DNA of 64,000 nucleotides from Deinococcus malanensis. GTDB taxonomy: Bacteria; Deinococcota; Deinococci; Deinococcales; Deinococcaceae. The DNA lies in contig NZ_BMPP01000016.1 of the NCBI RefSeq assembly GCF_014647655.1, positions 42,568 to 106,567 on the forward strand, in the 5' to 3' direction. Shown piece after piece: positions 1-9,177 of this stretch (positions are counted from its first letter, which is position 1; each line of letters starts with the position of its first letter). The position numbers were made by a program, and so were the translations under genes. The notes under the pieces are model-generated. The model did no database searches. It saw only the letters and a list, made by a program, of their open reading frames with translations, and had not been told where the DNA came from.

Positions 1-819
1 TTGGGCGGCTTCCAGGCACTCGTTGATGCCTCCCCCTGGATTCCAGCGCAGGTCCACCACCAGCCCGTTGGCGCCCTGAGTCACCGCGCGGGTCACCAGC
101 GCATTGAACGCCGCGCCTGAACCCAGGTTGAACGACGGTACGCTGATGATGGCGCTCTTACCTTCCCAGCGCAGGCTGGGCTGTCCACCCGCCGTCCAGA
201 GGGCCGGAGCCACCGTCACGGTGCGTTCAGCGCTTCCGCGCCTCACGCGAAGAGTGAAAGGCTCTCCCGTTCTCTCAACGTCCGCCAGGAAAGAGGAGCG
301 CAGTTCCGCGTCGCCCAGATCATCCTGAGCGCCGACCGCCAGCACGACGTCACCCGCCCGGAGTCCAGCGCGCTCCGCGGGACTTCCATGATCCACGTGC
401 ACGACCAGCAGGTCGGCAGGCGACAGCAGCCGGGCCAGCATGCCGGTCCAGACCCGCTTCGGAGGGGCCACGGGTTGAGGCTGAGCGTTGTGCTTGGGGA
501 GCGGACCTGCTTCCCAATCCACCCTGTTGTGCCCGTCCTGGTACCGGAAGACATTCATGACGACTTCGAGGGCGTCACGGCCCAGGTAGAGCGGGCAGGG
601 GGTCGTGGTAGCGCAGCGCGTGACCAGCACCTTGCGCTGATTGGTCAGGAGGCTGTCCACCAGGCCCATGTTGGGACCCGCGTAATAGGTCCGCAGGAGC
701 CGGGCACCAGTGTCAAAGACCGCGTACGCGTCGACGGGAGAGGGGCCGGCGGCACCGCCGCCGAGAACGACGCCACTTAAGGCGAAGGTCAGGCTCAGGA
801 CTTGCAAAGTTGATCGCAT
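1..819 (-). CDS. S41 family peptidase with PDZ domain, partial (3' end outside window)
   Basis: The reading frame is open from an ATG at 819 to the left edge, so the C-terminus is missing. Residues 1-25 look like a signal peptide (hydrophobic LQVLSLTFALSGVVLG), which implies export. About residues 140-190 form a PDZ-like segment (GSPAERAGLRAGDVVLAVG). The last residues contain VVDLRWNPGGG, the conserved strand and glycine loop of the S41 (tail-specific/CtpA) protease fold. The catalytic Ser/Lys region would lie beyond position 1, so activity cannot be judged. The family cleaves exported proteins near their C-termini. The family call is secure; the substrate is unknown. Confidence 0.75.
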   Translation of the reverse strand, partial: MRSTLQVLSLTFALSGVVLGGGAAGPSPVDAYAVFDTGARLLRTYYAGPNMGLVDSLLTNQRKVLVTRCATTTPCPLYLGRDALEVVMNVFRYQDGHNRVDWEAGPLPKHNAQPQPVAPPKRVWTGMLARLLSPADLLVVHVDHGSPAERAGLRAGDVVLAVGAQDDLGDAELRSSFLADVERTGEPFTLRVRRGSAERTVTVAPALWTAGGQPSLRWEGKSAIISVPSFNLGSGAAFNALVTRAVTQGANGLVVDLRWNPGGGINECLEAAQ

Positions 820-978
820 CACAAATGGTTACGGTGGGTCAGGCGACACGGTTCCCGGTCTGGCATGTGTACAAGGGTGTGTCATCACCCTGAATGCACC
901 CCGCACGGACCGTGCGCCTGTGCAACCGTAACTCGGGGCTCAGCGCTCCAGACTGCCCTTTGCTAGGGTTGCGGACCC

Positions 979-1119
979 GTGCCCGGACGCAAACGCTCAA
1001 AACGCAGACGCAGCTCACCCCACCCCGGCGTGGAACGGGCCACCAACATCCTGCTGTGGATCAACCTCCTGCTTCTCCTGGCGCTCCTCTCCGAAACCAG
1101 CAGGTCAGGCCTGAGCTGA
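979..1119 (+). CDS. Small arginine-rich single-pass membrane protein (46 aa)
   Basis: A GTG at 979 opens 46 codons. The N-terminus is very basic (GRKRSKRRRSS) and is followed by one hydrophobic segment (ILLWINLLLLLALL), a typical N-in or peripheral single-pass arrangement. No strong ribosome binding site is visible; the best candidate is the purine-rich AGGG upstream. No family recognised. It could be a chance ORF, but charge asymmetry plus a clean membrane helix is unusual for a shadow frame. Confidence 0.35.
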   Translation: MPGRKRSKRRRSSPHPGVERATNILLWINLLLLLALLSETSRSGLS

Positions 1120-1439
1120 AGCCACCGCAGTTCCAAGGACAGGTCAGGCACGCGCCCCGTCGAATACCTGCCTTGACACGCCAGACACGGTCTCTTGTGC
1201 TCTTTACCACACGAAGGCCCCCACCGCGCCCTCTTGCCGCACCCACCCACATGCAGCCACACTAAGACCAGAAGCATGCTCCCTTGCTGACGTCCCTCAC
1301 TCCTGGAGGTCTTTGAATGTCCATTCCCCTCAACCCTCCAGCCACAGGGACCGCTTGAGTTACGTGACGGTTTGAAGCCCGCCATCTTGCCAGACAGCCA
1401 ACCGCCGCTTAACTTGAAGTACGCAACACCGGTACAACC
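1120..1439. other. Intergenic stretch without a supported gene
   Basis: Frames here are short and low in recognisable motifs. I see no RNA gene, repeat or terminator. It separates the small membrane ORF from the GGDEF fragment. Confidence 0.4.
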
Positions 1440-1790
1440 TTACAGATCCAGGACCAGCACACCGACGGCCGTGCCGTGATGCTGGGCCTGGAGTAAGGCC
1501 TGCTCCGCGCGGTCGAGCAGCAGCATCCTGTTGGGTAGCCCAGTCAGGGCATCATGACGGGATTGAAATTCACTGTATTCCTGGGCCTGTTTCCAGTGAA
1601 GGATCATCAGGCGCAACTCCAGGTCGTCGATGATGATGGCCGCGAGGTCCTGCAGGAAGGCTTGTTCCTCAGGCGTAAATGACCGTAGGTGATGGTCGTA
1701 CACCGCGAGGCCCCCGATGTTGTACCCGTCTGGGGTTGTCAGGGGGAGTAAGGCTCTCGAGATACTTCTTTTGGCAAAATTTCTGAAGAC
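1440..1790 (-). pseudogene. GAF-GGDEF diguanylate cyclase fragment
   Basis: Reading leftward, the translation begins inside the end of a GAF domain (PDGYNIGGLAVYDHH), continues through a linker helix, and enters a GGDEF domain with the hallmark DALTGLPNRMLLLDR. It then stops at LVLDL, just before the metal-binding DLDxFK loop would be completed. The GGEEF active loop is absent, so no cyclase activity is possible. The 5' end is also missing, because no start or sensory N-terminus is visible. It is a relic of a c-di-GMP synthase, beside two larger c-di-GMP genes. Confidence 0.65.
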
Positions 1791-2046
1791 TCAGTAAACG
1801 TCATGCCCAAGTACAGAAGGCACGAGAAGGAGAGATGCCATTACGCCTGCGTACGGTCAACCTTTCATCTGTTCAACCACACTGAGCGTCCCCGCCGGAT
1901 TCGAACTCCTAACCTCTCTCAGTGCGACTGCCCCGGAACTTACTCTGCTTCTGGATGTTCGTGGGCGTCTCGCCTATGTCAATCCAGCTGCGTTCACGAC
2001 CCTCGGTGATCTGGCGGGGCGCGCAGGGAATCAAGATCCCTCTAAC

Positions 2047-4629
2047 TTGGTGCACCCTGAAGACCGAACGGCACTCATCGAGCAACTGTATCGAGTTAAT
2101 CCTGGCAGGACGACCGATCTTCCACGTTTCCGTGTTCAGGATGCGAATGGAGTATGGCGATGGCTGGCTGGACGTGCCACGCACCGCTTACTCGATCCGA
2201 ACGTGCGTGCCCTCATCCTGCAACTCCGGCCGGTCGAGCGCCGCCGCGATTCGTACCGTGATGCCCTAGGACGAATGACGCGTTCTCTCACCGCAATCCA
2301 GAGCGTCCACGAGGTTGTGAGGACCATTCTCGATGTTGGTCTGTACGCTTTGGGCGCAGCTGCGGGTGGGGTAAGCATCATCAGCGCAGACGGTCAGCAC
2401 GTCACAGTTATCGGCGACAACGGTGACGACCAGGAAACATCCTTGCGCTGGGAGCAATTTCCCCTGGACGAGGAGACCCCGATAGGGCAGGCTATCCGGA
2501 CCCGCCAGCCAGTATTTCTGGGTGACCACTGCTTTCAAACGCTCTTTGTCCATACTCAACTCACCGATTCACTGAGATTCAAGAGTACCGCTGTGCTCCC
2601 CCTGTTGATTGGCGAACGCGTGCTGGGCACCGTCACACTTTCCTTTATCGAGGACCGGACTTTCCAAGCGGATGAGCAGGAATTCATGCAGACGGTCACG
2701 GACCTGTGTGCGCCCGCACTGGATCGTGCCCGGCTTCAACAGGAAGTTGATCATCAGCAAATCTGGTTTAGAACCGTTAACCGTAACAGCTCCGACATCG
2801 TGACAGTGAGTGATGGGCAAGGAGTCATCCAGTATCAAAGCGGCAGCGTTGAGCGCATTCTGGGGTACACCCCCCAAGAACTGACCGGTGTAAGTGTTTT
2901 CGACATATTGCACCCTGAAGATCATCTTGCCGCTCAAAGGGCTCTATCTCAGCTGCAACCCGGGAGCGAACCGATTTCCGAGATTCTGCGCATGCGCCAC
3001 CGTGAAGGTCATTGGATCTGGCTGGAGAGTGTCGCCACAGACTTACGGCACAATGAGCATATCCGTGGAATTCTGGTTAATTCGCGGGACGTTAGCAAAC
3101 GCATTGAAGCGGAACGAGCTCGAAAGGTATCTGTTGAGGCCCTTCAGGAGACTGAGCAGAATTTTCGGCGCCTGGCCGAGAACGCGGGTGACCTCGTTCG
3201 GCAGTATGCTCCGGATGGTCAGCTTGAGTATTGCTCACCCAATGCCAGCGACCTGCTGGGCTATGAGAGTGAGGAACTCCTCTGCCTGGGTCCCCTTGAT
3301 CTCCTGTTCGAGGAGGACCGATCCGTGCTGGCGGCGGCATTTGAGCGCCAGCTGCCTCCAGATTTCACCCAGGAGACGTTCGAATACCGCCTTAAACGCA
3401 AGGACGGCTCACTGGTCTGGGTAGAGACAACCTTTAAAGCGGTGCGGGATCAGATTACCCAAGAGGTGGCCGCGTTTATCACCATCACGCGGGATATCGA
3501 GCAGCGAAAACATGCCGAGTTTCAGGTCAAGGCCCAGCTCGACCGCTACCAACGGTTGCTGGAATTCACCGTGTCTCTCGAACACCTGACTGACCCGCTG
3601 ACCGTCGTTAGGGAGGCTCTCCAGCGGTGTCTGACCCTGACCGAGTATGAATATGGCTTTGCGCTCAGGATCGACGAAGGGGAGCCGTCAGTTCTGGCCG
3701 TAGAAGGTCAGCCTCCAGGGATGCCGGTGAACCATGCTGAGGGTCTGGGTCAGCTTCCCCTGAGTCCCCTTCTGCAGAAGGCATTGCATTGCAGGGAACT
3801 GGTTGTGGTAGCCGACGATGAATCGGTCATGGCGCCTCCGGAGCCACTTCCCCGTGACGGTTGGCGCTCGTTCAGTGTCCTGCCCGTTCCCAAGGGTGGA
3901 GCGATGGATGTCGTCCTGGTCTTTGGAAGCACCCAGGCCGTGAAGACAAGTCGCGAAACCCGGCTTCTCCTTAACAATGCGGCCGTGCGGCTAGGCCACG
4001 CGTTGGAACGTTCTGGTCACCTTGAACAGCTCAACACGTCCCGGGAGGAAACATTGCGTGCTCTCGGGCTGGCACTGGAATATCGCGATTACGAGACAAA
4101 GGGCCATACGGACCGCGTGGTGCACCTGACCGACCTCCTGGGGCGCGCCCTGGGCTTTATGGGCCCCGACCTTGATGCCCTGCGTTGGGGAGCATTCCTC
4201 CATGACACAGGCAAAGTTGCAATCCCCGATACCATCCTTCTGAAACCCGGCAAACTTAATTCTGAGGAATGGGCGGTGATACAGCGTCACCCTTCAATTG
4301 GCTTCGAGATGCTACACCACATTCCATCGCTCCCGGCTGCAACGCTGGACGTGGTTCGTTATCATCAGGAACGCTGGAACGGCAGTGGCTACCCCTTAGG
4401 TCTTAGCGGAACAGATATTCCACTGGCAGCGCGGGTGTTTGCCGTGGTGGACGTTTACGATGCGTTGACCAGTGAGCGGCCTTACAAGCAGGCCTGGACC
4501 CATGAAGCTGCTATCGAACAATTATGCCAGGAAGCTGGCTCGTTACTGGATGAAGGCGTTGTACAAGCATTTCTTCATGTTGTCAAGGGTCATGACGAAG
4601 GGCATATGAAGCAGGTTCCAGAAATGTAG
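2047..4629 (+). CDS. PAS/GAF sensor c-di-GMP phosphodiesterase, HD-GYP type
   Basis: Domains in order: a PAS remnant (1-70), GAF (about 85-215), PAS (225-345), PAS (360-480), GAF (490-640) and an HD-GYP output domain (650-850). The HD-GYP shows LHDTGKVAIPD, the dyad binding the metal centre, and the HHxxWxGxGYP-type motif as HQERWNGSGYP. HD-GYP proteins hydrolyse c-di-GMP; the PAS and GAF domains probably sense redox, light or small ligands. No membrane helix is seen, so it should be cytosolic. The first PAS domain starts upstream of the ATG in the same frame (from about 1900), but that frame has no good start. An ATG at 1835 with AAGGAGAG ahead of it lies in another frame, suggesting a 5' frameshift near 1882. 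Confidence 0.85.
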   Translation: MVHPEDRTALIEQLYRVNPGRTTDLPRFRVQDANGVWRWLAGRATHRLLDPNVRALILQLRPVERRRDSYRDALGRMTRSLTAIQSVHEVVRTILDVGLYALGAAAGGVSIISADGQHVTVIGDNGDDQETSLRWEQFPLDEETPIGQAIRTRQPVFLGDHCFQTLFVHTQLTDSLRFKSTAVLPLLIGERVLGTVTLSFIEDRTFQADEQEFMQTVTDLCAPALDRARLQQEVDHQQIWFRTVNRNSSDIVTVSDGQGVIQYQSGSVERILGYTPQELTGVSVFDILHPEDHLAAQRALSQLQPGSEPISEILRMRHREGHWIWLESVATDLRHNEHIRGILVNSRDVSKRIEAERARKVSVEALQETEQNFRRLAENAGDLVRQYAPDGQLEYCSPNASDLLGYESEELLCLGPLDLLFEEDRSVLAAAFERQLPPDFTQETFEYRLKRKDGSLVWVETTFKAVRDQITQEVAAFITITRDIEQRKHAEFQVKAQLDRYQRLLEFTVSLEHLTDPLTVVREALQRCLTLTEYEYGFALRIDEGEPSVLAVEGQPPGMPVNHAEGLGQLPLSPLLQKALHCRELVVVADDESVMAPPEPLPRDGWRSFSVLPVPKGGAMDVVLVFGSTQAVKTSRETRLLLNNAAVRLGHALERSGHLEQLNTSREETLRALGLALEYRDYETKGHTDRVVHLTDLLGRALGFMGPDLDALRWGAFLHDTGKVAIPDTILLKPGKLNSEEWAVIQRHPSIGFEMLHHIPSLPAATLDVVRYHQERWNGSGYPLGLSGTDIPLAARVFAVVDVYDALTSERPYKQAWTHEAAIEQLCQEAGSLLDEGVVQAFLHVVKGHDEGHMKQVPEM

Positions 4630-4791
4630 TGTCCTACCCAGGTATGTATACCGTGGGTACAGGAATAGCTCACGATGTCCTGTTTCGCAGACAATGTAAC
4701 CCAACTTTCGTATATGGATGCCCCGCTGAGTACCCGAAAGGATTCGATGTTGGACGCCCCAGGTTGACCTACCTCACCTGAGCCGGAGGAA

Positions 4792-6539
4792 ATGATGGAC
4801 ACGCTCGAAGGTTCACTCCTCAAAGTGGAACACGCCAGCGCTCATGAGGATCCCCGGGGTGTTTCCCTGTCCCATGAAGTGATCACCCGTGCACAGGAAC
4901 TATCGGTGCCCGAGGTCGAAGTGCGTGCCAGATTGGCGCTGGCCTGGACCCTGATGGAACAGAAGCCAACCGAAGCCCATGAGCACGTCCGGATGGCGAC
5001 CTACCTCGCGGAGGCTATAGGTCATCCAGGCCTCCAGGCCCGCGCACATTGTCTGGCTGCCAGGATGGCAGTCTAGGTCATCCAGCCCTCCAGGCCCGCG
5101 CACATTGTCTGGCTGCCAGGATGGCAGTCAGTGCGAGTAACACGCCCATGATTCTGCAAGAGGCACATCAGGCGCACCAGTATGCCGAACGGGCGGGGCA
5201 CCAGGAGCACCTGGTCCACGCCCATAGCCTGATGGGCATTGCCCACCTGCTTGTGGGAAACCATGGCCGCGCGCTCGTCCATCAGGAAGAAGTGCTCAAA
5301 CAGCTCGACCATGTGCACTCGCCGACCCTCAAAGCGGTCCTGCTATGCGATATCGGGGCGAACTTCAACCACTTCGGCACGCCGCACGATGCCCTGACTT
5401 TTCTTGGACAGGCCCTGGCTGTCACGGTTGAGCATGACCTGCACTTTTCCCGGATTCTGGTGCGGGAGAACCTCGGGCAGACCTTATTGCAGCTCGGGCG
5501 CTTGGAAGAAGGAGAACACTTTCTCAAAGAGGGACTCGATGAAGCAGTCGCTGGAGGCTATGACCGTTGGGAAGCTTACCTCCGCTGCACCTTGGGCGAA
5601 CATCTGGCCATGACAGGAGATGTCCAGGCAGGTTACGAACACCTGATCCGCGCAACCCAGGTTGCGCAGCATGTCAAAGACAGTTACCTGGCGTCTACAT
5701 CTGCCTCAACGCTCGGCCGTGCTCTCCGGCGGTTGGGACAACTCGAGGATGCATGCCACCACCTCGAGATGGGACTGCGCATTGCGCAGGACGCGGACCT
5801 GCTAGGGCCGTGCAAACTCGCCCATCAGGAATTGAGTGAACTGCTTGCTCAGCAAGGGAACTTCGAGAAAGCACTTCGTCATTTCCAACAATTTCACGAA
5901 CTGGCGATGAAGGTGCAGCTTGAAGAGTCACGCCGGCATGCTCAGCTGCTCATCCTGCAGCAGGAACTTGACCGTGAACGTGAGCAATCCGAGTCCCACC
6001 GTCAGACCAATGACGAGTTGCGCCGGGCGCATTCGGTGATGCAGCGGCAGGCGGAGGAACTCACCCGACTGGCCAGCGAAGATACGTTGACCGGGCTGGC
6101 GAACCGGCGTCAGTTTATGCGTGATCTTGCAGTAAAGAAAGCAGACGGCACATCGTTTGCGGTCACCCTTATTGACGTGGATCATTTCAAGAGTGTGAAC
6201 GACTGCTTTGGTCATCCCGTGGGTGACCAGGTCCTGATCAAGCTGGGGCAGCTCTTTAGTCAACATACGCGGGCAGACGATGCTGTCGCCCGGATCGGGG
6301 GGGAAGAGTTCGCGGTCCTGCTGGCCGTTCCGGATGCAGTTCGGGCTCGGGAGGTGGCGGAACGCATTCGCGAAGCGGTTGCTGCTCATGGCTGGAACGA
6401 GATTGCTCCCGAGCTGGCCGTCACGGTCAGCGTGGGGATTGTGCTCGGTGAGGAAGCGGAGGAGCAGGACAATCTTCTGCGTCTTGCGGACGCCCGCTTA
6501 TATGAAGCCAAACAATCTGGGCGCAATAAGGTGGTCTAG
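4792..6539 (+). pseudogene. TPR-GGDEF diguanylate cyclase split by a 56-bp tandem duplication
   Basis: Two overlapping frames make one protein. The first starts at ATG 4792 (GGAGGAA just upstream) and stops at 5074-5076. The second is open to 6539. A 56-bp unit at 5018-5073 is repeated at 5074-5129 with one mismatch; 56 is not a multiple of three, so the copy shifts the frame. Removing one copy restores about 564 residues: TPR-like helical repeats (1-380), a coiled-coil linker and a GGDEF domain with DTLTGLANRR, DVDHFKSVND and GGEEF. An RADD inhibitory-site motif lies five residues before GGEEF. The intact form would make c-di-GMP. As read, the cyclase part could only be made from an internal start. 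Confidence 0.8.
5018..5129. repeat. 56-bp direct tandem repeat (two copies)
   Basis: Copies at 5018-5073 and 5074-5129 match at 55 of 56 positions (G at 5030, C at 5086). Both begin TAGGTCATCC and end GGATGGCAGTC. The repeat sits inside the TPR-GGDEF gene and breaks its frame. Confidence 0.95.
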
Positions 6540-6616
6540 TGATTGCGGCATAGGTCTGTATGGAACAGTTGGGGTACACCTAGTGAAGGTGAGGCCCTGC
6601 GTTCTCATGAGGATGT

Positions 6617-7393
6617 TCAGGCAGGGCGGGCGAGTGTGGCTTTGTTGGCCTGACGCTGGATGTCCTCACGTGTGAGGCTGAGGTGCAGCTGCTGGTACGC
6701 CGTGGGATTCCACTCGAAATCGGCGGGGGGGAGGAAGGCGGCTTCGGGCACTTCACCTTGGAGGATGGCATCAAGGGTCTCCTCGCGCAGGGTCCACGCG
6801 CTGACCAGCAGGAGGGCAGGCAGAGTGCTGGGGTTCACACCGCGAGCTCGGAGTTCGATGTCGGTGAGGGCCATGAGTTTCACAGTTCTGGGGGTTTCGT
6901 GGTATCTGAGCGCGGCGATCCTCTGTGAGCCGTAGTGGAGGTAGTGCTCAAGGGGAAGGCCGAAGGATTGGCGGCGGGTTTCTGAAAACCAGAGAAGGCG
7001 GCCGTCCGAGTGACGGGCGGTGAGGGGGGTGAGATGTGTGTCCAGGTGGTGGTAGGTCTTGCCTGTGGTGAGGATGAAGCCGGCGTCGTCGAGCTGGGTG
7101 TGAAGGCTGAGGTGGCCGCTCTGGCTGAGGGTGGAGGGGTGGACGGTTTGGGTAAGGAGGTAGCGGTCGGCGGGAATGCCGAGGTTGAAGGAGCCGCCGC
7201 GACCGTAGGCGCGGGGTCCGCCGACGACGAAGGTTTCGATTCCTGCTGGGCCGGTGAGGGTGAATGTGTCGCTGCGGCCTGGGTTGGTTGGGGGGTGGTC
7301 GAGGTCGATGGGGCCGGAGGGGGTATGAATTTTGTAAGCGGTGGGTCTGAGGCTGAGATCGGTGATGAGGTGGCGCAGGAGGTTATGGGGCAT
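6617..7393 (-). CDS. Hypothetical protein, 258 aa
   Basis: An uninterrupted frame from ATG 7393 with normal composition for a soluble protein: many beta-type stretches and conserved-looking GGPRAYGRGGSF, but no signal peptide or membrane helix. I do not recognise the family. A long proline/serine-rich frame on the same strand (to 7698) is a GC-driven shadow. It converges with the broken TPR-GGDEF gene and sits beside decayed genes, but shows no stop or frameshift itself. Confidence 0.6.
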   Translation of the reverse strand: MPHNLLRHLITDLSLRPTAYKIHTPSGPIDLDHPPTNPGRSDTFTLTGPAGIETFVVGGPRAYGRGGSFNLGIPADRYLLTQTVHPSTLSQSGHLSLHTQLDDAGFILTTGKTYHHLDTHLTPLTARHSDGRLLWFSETRRQSFGLPLEHYLHYGSQRIAALRYHETPRTVKLMALTDIELRARGVNPSTLPALLLVSAWTLREETLDAILQGEVPEAAFLPPADFEWNPTAYQQLHLSLTREDIQRQANKATLARPA

Positions 7394-7598
7394 AGAGGTC
7401 CTCTGTTTGCAGGGTGGTGGGGTGCATGTGTGCCGTGCACGTGCGAAGTAGAGCGTGACGGGGTGGCCGCTGGATTAGTTGTTGAAGTTTCCGGCACATC
7501 GGGAATAGGTACGAAGGTATTTATGTCGTCCCCACTCCGATCGTGTAGCCCTGCAGCAGCAGGTACTTCGGCCGAGCAACTCCAGTTGCAGTGAAGGT

Positions 7599-7766
7599 AT
7601 GGCGTCCCATTGCGGCTTTCAAGAGCTGCGTCGTCTGATTGCTCAGCTAGAACAGCAGGTAGGATCAATGGTGAACGTGGCGGTGAAGGCACTGGCACTT
7701 AGCTTTTTAATGGGACTCTCACAGAGTACAGGAGGTTCCTGTCAGGAAAATCACGATGTTCTTTGA
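7599..7766 (+). CDS. Possible small protein, 55 aa
   Basis: ATG 7599 opens a 55-residue frame with an amphipathic helix (FQELRRLIAQLEQQ) followed by a hydrophobic stretch. It overlaps the start of the next ORF by a few bases. No strong ribosome binding site and no family match. It may be debris of a mobile element. Confidence 0.25.
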   Translation: MASHCGFQELRRLIAQLEQQVGSMVNVAVKALALSFLMGLSQSTGGSCQENHDVL

Positions 7767-8371
7767 TGAAGAAGGGCTTGTGTTGTATCTGTAATTACTC
7801 TGATGACAGCGAAGGTATGGACGGGGTGGCGGCCACCCTCATGCCGGAGCAGGGAATGCATGCGCTGTACATGGGTGTGGGCTTCCTCGAATGGTACGAG
7901 AGCCCGGACAGTGACAAGAAGCGCTACGCCCCCATATTCCTGATTCCCGTGACGCTCGAGCGCAAGAACGTCTCGTCGGGCTACCGGTTGGTGTACAGCG
8001 GGGATGACGTGGCAGGGAACGAACCCCTGGCGTTGCGGCTGCGTCAGGACTTCGGAATCGAGATCCCTGCCGTGAAAGTGGATGAGCCTGACTTTGAGGG
8101 CTACCTGGCAGGCGTGACGCAGGCGGTCGCTGGCCAGAAACGCTGGGTGGTCCACCAACATGCCCATCTGGGATTCTTCTCGTTCAGCCGTTATCTGATG
8201 GCCCGCGATCTCGAGGCGGGTGAGGTCACCCGTCTCGAAGCAGCCTTCGGGCAGTCTTTGCCGGACGACCTGCGCACGCTCTACCTGACCTTTGACGGAC
8301 AGGCGTCCGCGGAGCAGGCCGTCGCCCTTCGATTGATGAGCACAGCGGAAGTCATGCGAGTTCATATCTGA
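7763..8371 (+). pseudogene. DUF4011 helicase-like fragment joined to a SUKH (SMI1/KNR4) fragment
   Basis: Residues about 30-155 match the DUF4011 region found near the N-terminus of large superfamily I-type helicase proteins (ALYMGVGFLEWYES, APIFLIPVTLER and GFFSFSRYLMARDLE are typical blocks). Immediately after that block the sequence changes to a SUKH/SMI1-like start (LEAAFGQSLPDDLRTLYLTFDGQ), then ends. Neither part is complete: the helicase core and the helicase N-terminus are missing and the SUKH portion is short. The first 20 residues do not resemble DUF4011 and may be out of the ancestral frame. This is best read as a recombination scar between two accessory genes, both of types often seen in defence or immunity contexts. 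Confidence 0.55.
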
Positions 8372-8581
8372 TGAAAGAGCAAAACTTTGGACTGTTTATC
8401 GAGCAGGTAGAGCGGTTTTTGGAATTCTGGAGGACAAGCAGCACCGTGAGGCGTAGCTCCGCCGGTCGATGAGGTTGCGGTCGTATCAGTCGGACCAAGA
8501 GACCTCTGGGAGGACATGGGTTGCCTGTTAAGGTTTGCCTGAATAAGAGCGGTGTGAGAATGAGGGCCTTACGCTGCACGT

Positions 8582-8905
8582 ATGACTGGAGCCCTGCTGA
8601 CACGTGTGATTGAAACAGCCCGGGCACTGGCAGGTGATCTGCATGATCAGCCCCTCCTGGATCGCCTGGCAGAACTACAGAGCCGATCCAGCCTGGAATT
8701 GACAGCAGACATTGACCAGCTGGTAAGTGAAATGGCCCTGATCAATAAGGCCCTTGAAATGAGCAGTTATCTGATGGGTGTAGAATCTGCCGAGCAGCGT
8801 GAAACTCTAACCTGGAGATCTGATCCAGGCTTCAGGAAAAGTGATGCTGGAAGCTTCAGGTACGAGACGCCCATGCCAGCTGTCATCGGAGAAAATTTCA
8901 CCTGA
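8582..8905 (+). CDS. Hypothetical protein, 107 aa
   Basis: ATG 8582 begins a mostly helical soluble protein (LTRVIETARALAGDLHDQPLLDRLAEL) with no cysteines. No family recognised and no clear Shine-Dalgarno sequence. Between 8372 and 8581 I see only a short open frame from 8371 and no reliable gene. Confidence 0.4.
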   Translation: MTGALLTRVIETARALAGDLHDQPLLDRLAELQSRSSLELTADIDQLVSEMALINKALEMSSYLMGVESAEQRETLTWRSDPGFRKSDAGSFRYETPMPAVIGENFT

Positions 8906-8907
8906 AC

Positions 8908-9165
8908 TTAAGGCGTCCGTAGGGGGTGGGGCCTGGAGACTGAGCCACCTGTCGTCTGCGGAGTCAATCTGCTCCAAACGGCAGGCCCCAGCGACGCTAT
9001 GACCGTGAAGGTGCCGTCTCCGTTGCCCCGCACCAGCAAGCCGCCGTCGGGCTCTGCCGGGGCGCCTTCATAGGGACCGTCCCAGAAGCCCTGCGCCAGT
9101 GCAAAGAGTGTCTCTCCGCGCCCGAACTCAACGTCCACCAGCAGCAGTGACGGCCCCGACGGCCG
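8908..9165 (-). pseudogene. ScyD/ScyE-like secreted protein fragment
   Basis: The frame reads LLLVDVEFGRGETLFALAQG, then GGLLVRGNGDGTFTVIA, a repeat pattern typical of ScyD/ScyE family beta-propeller proteins. It is cut at its N-terminus near 9165 and after TVIAS the similarity is lost. Only about 55 residues of the ancestral gene survive. The next gene ends only 13 bases away. Family assignment is moderate. Confidence 0.45.
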
Positions 9166-9177
9166 CGAATCAGTCGG

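Noticed and set aside
963..1385. 140-codon minus-strand frame
   Set aside because: Arg/Gly/Trp-rich, no family pattern; the small membrane ORF on the plus strand is the better candidate.
1885..1925. GATTCGAAC sequence resembling the T-loop of a tRNA on the minus strand
   Set aside because: The flanking bases cannot form the 5-bp T stem, and no anticodon or acceptor arm is present. The same bases encode the PAS start of the HD-GYP protein.
6880..7698. 272-codon Pro/Ser/Thr-rich frame on the minus strand
   Set aside because: Shadow of the 6617-7393 gene in another frame; low-complexity residues and no motif.
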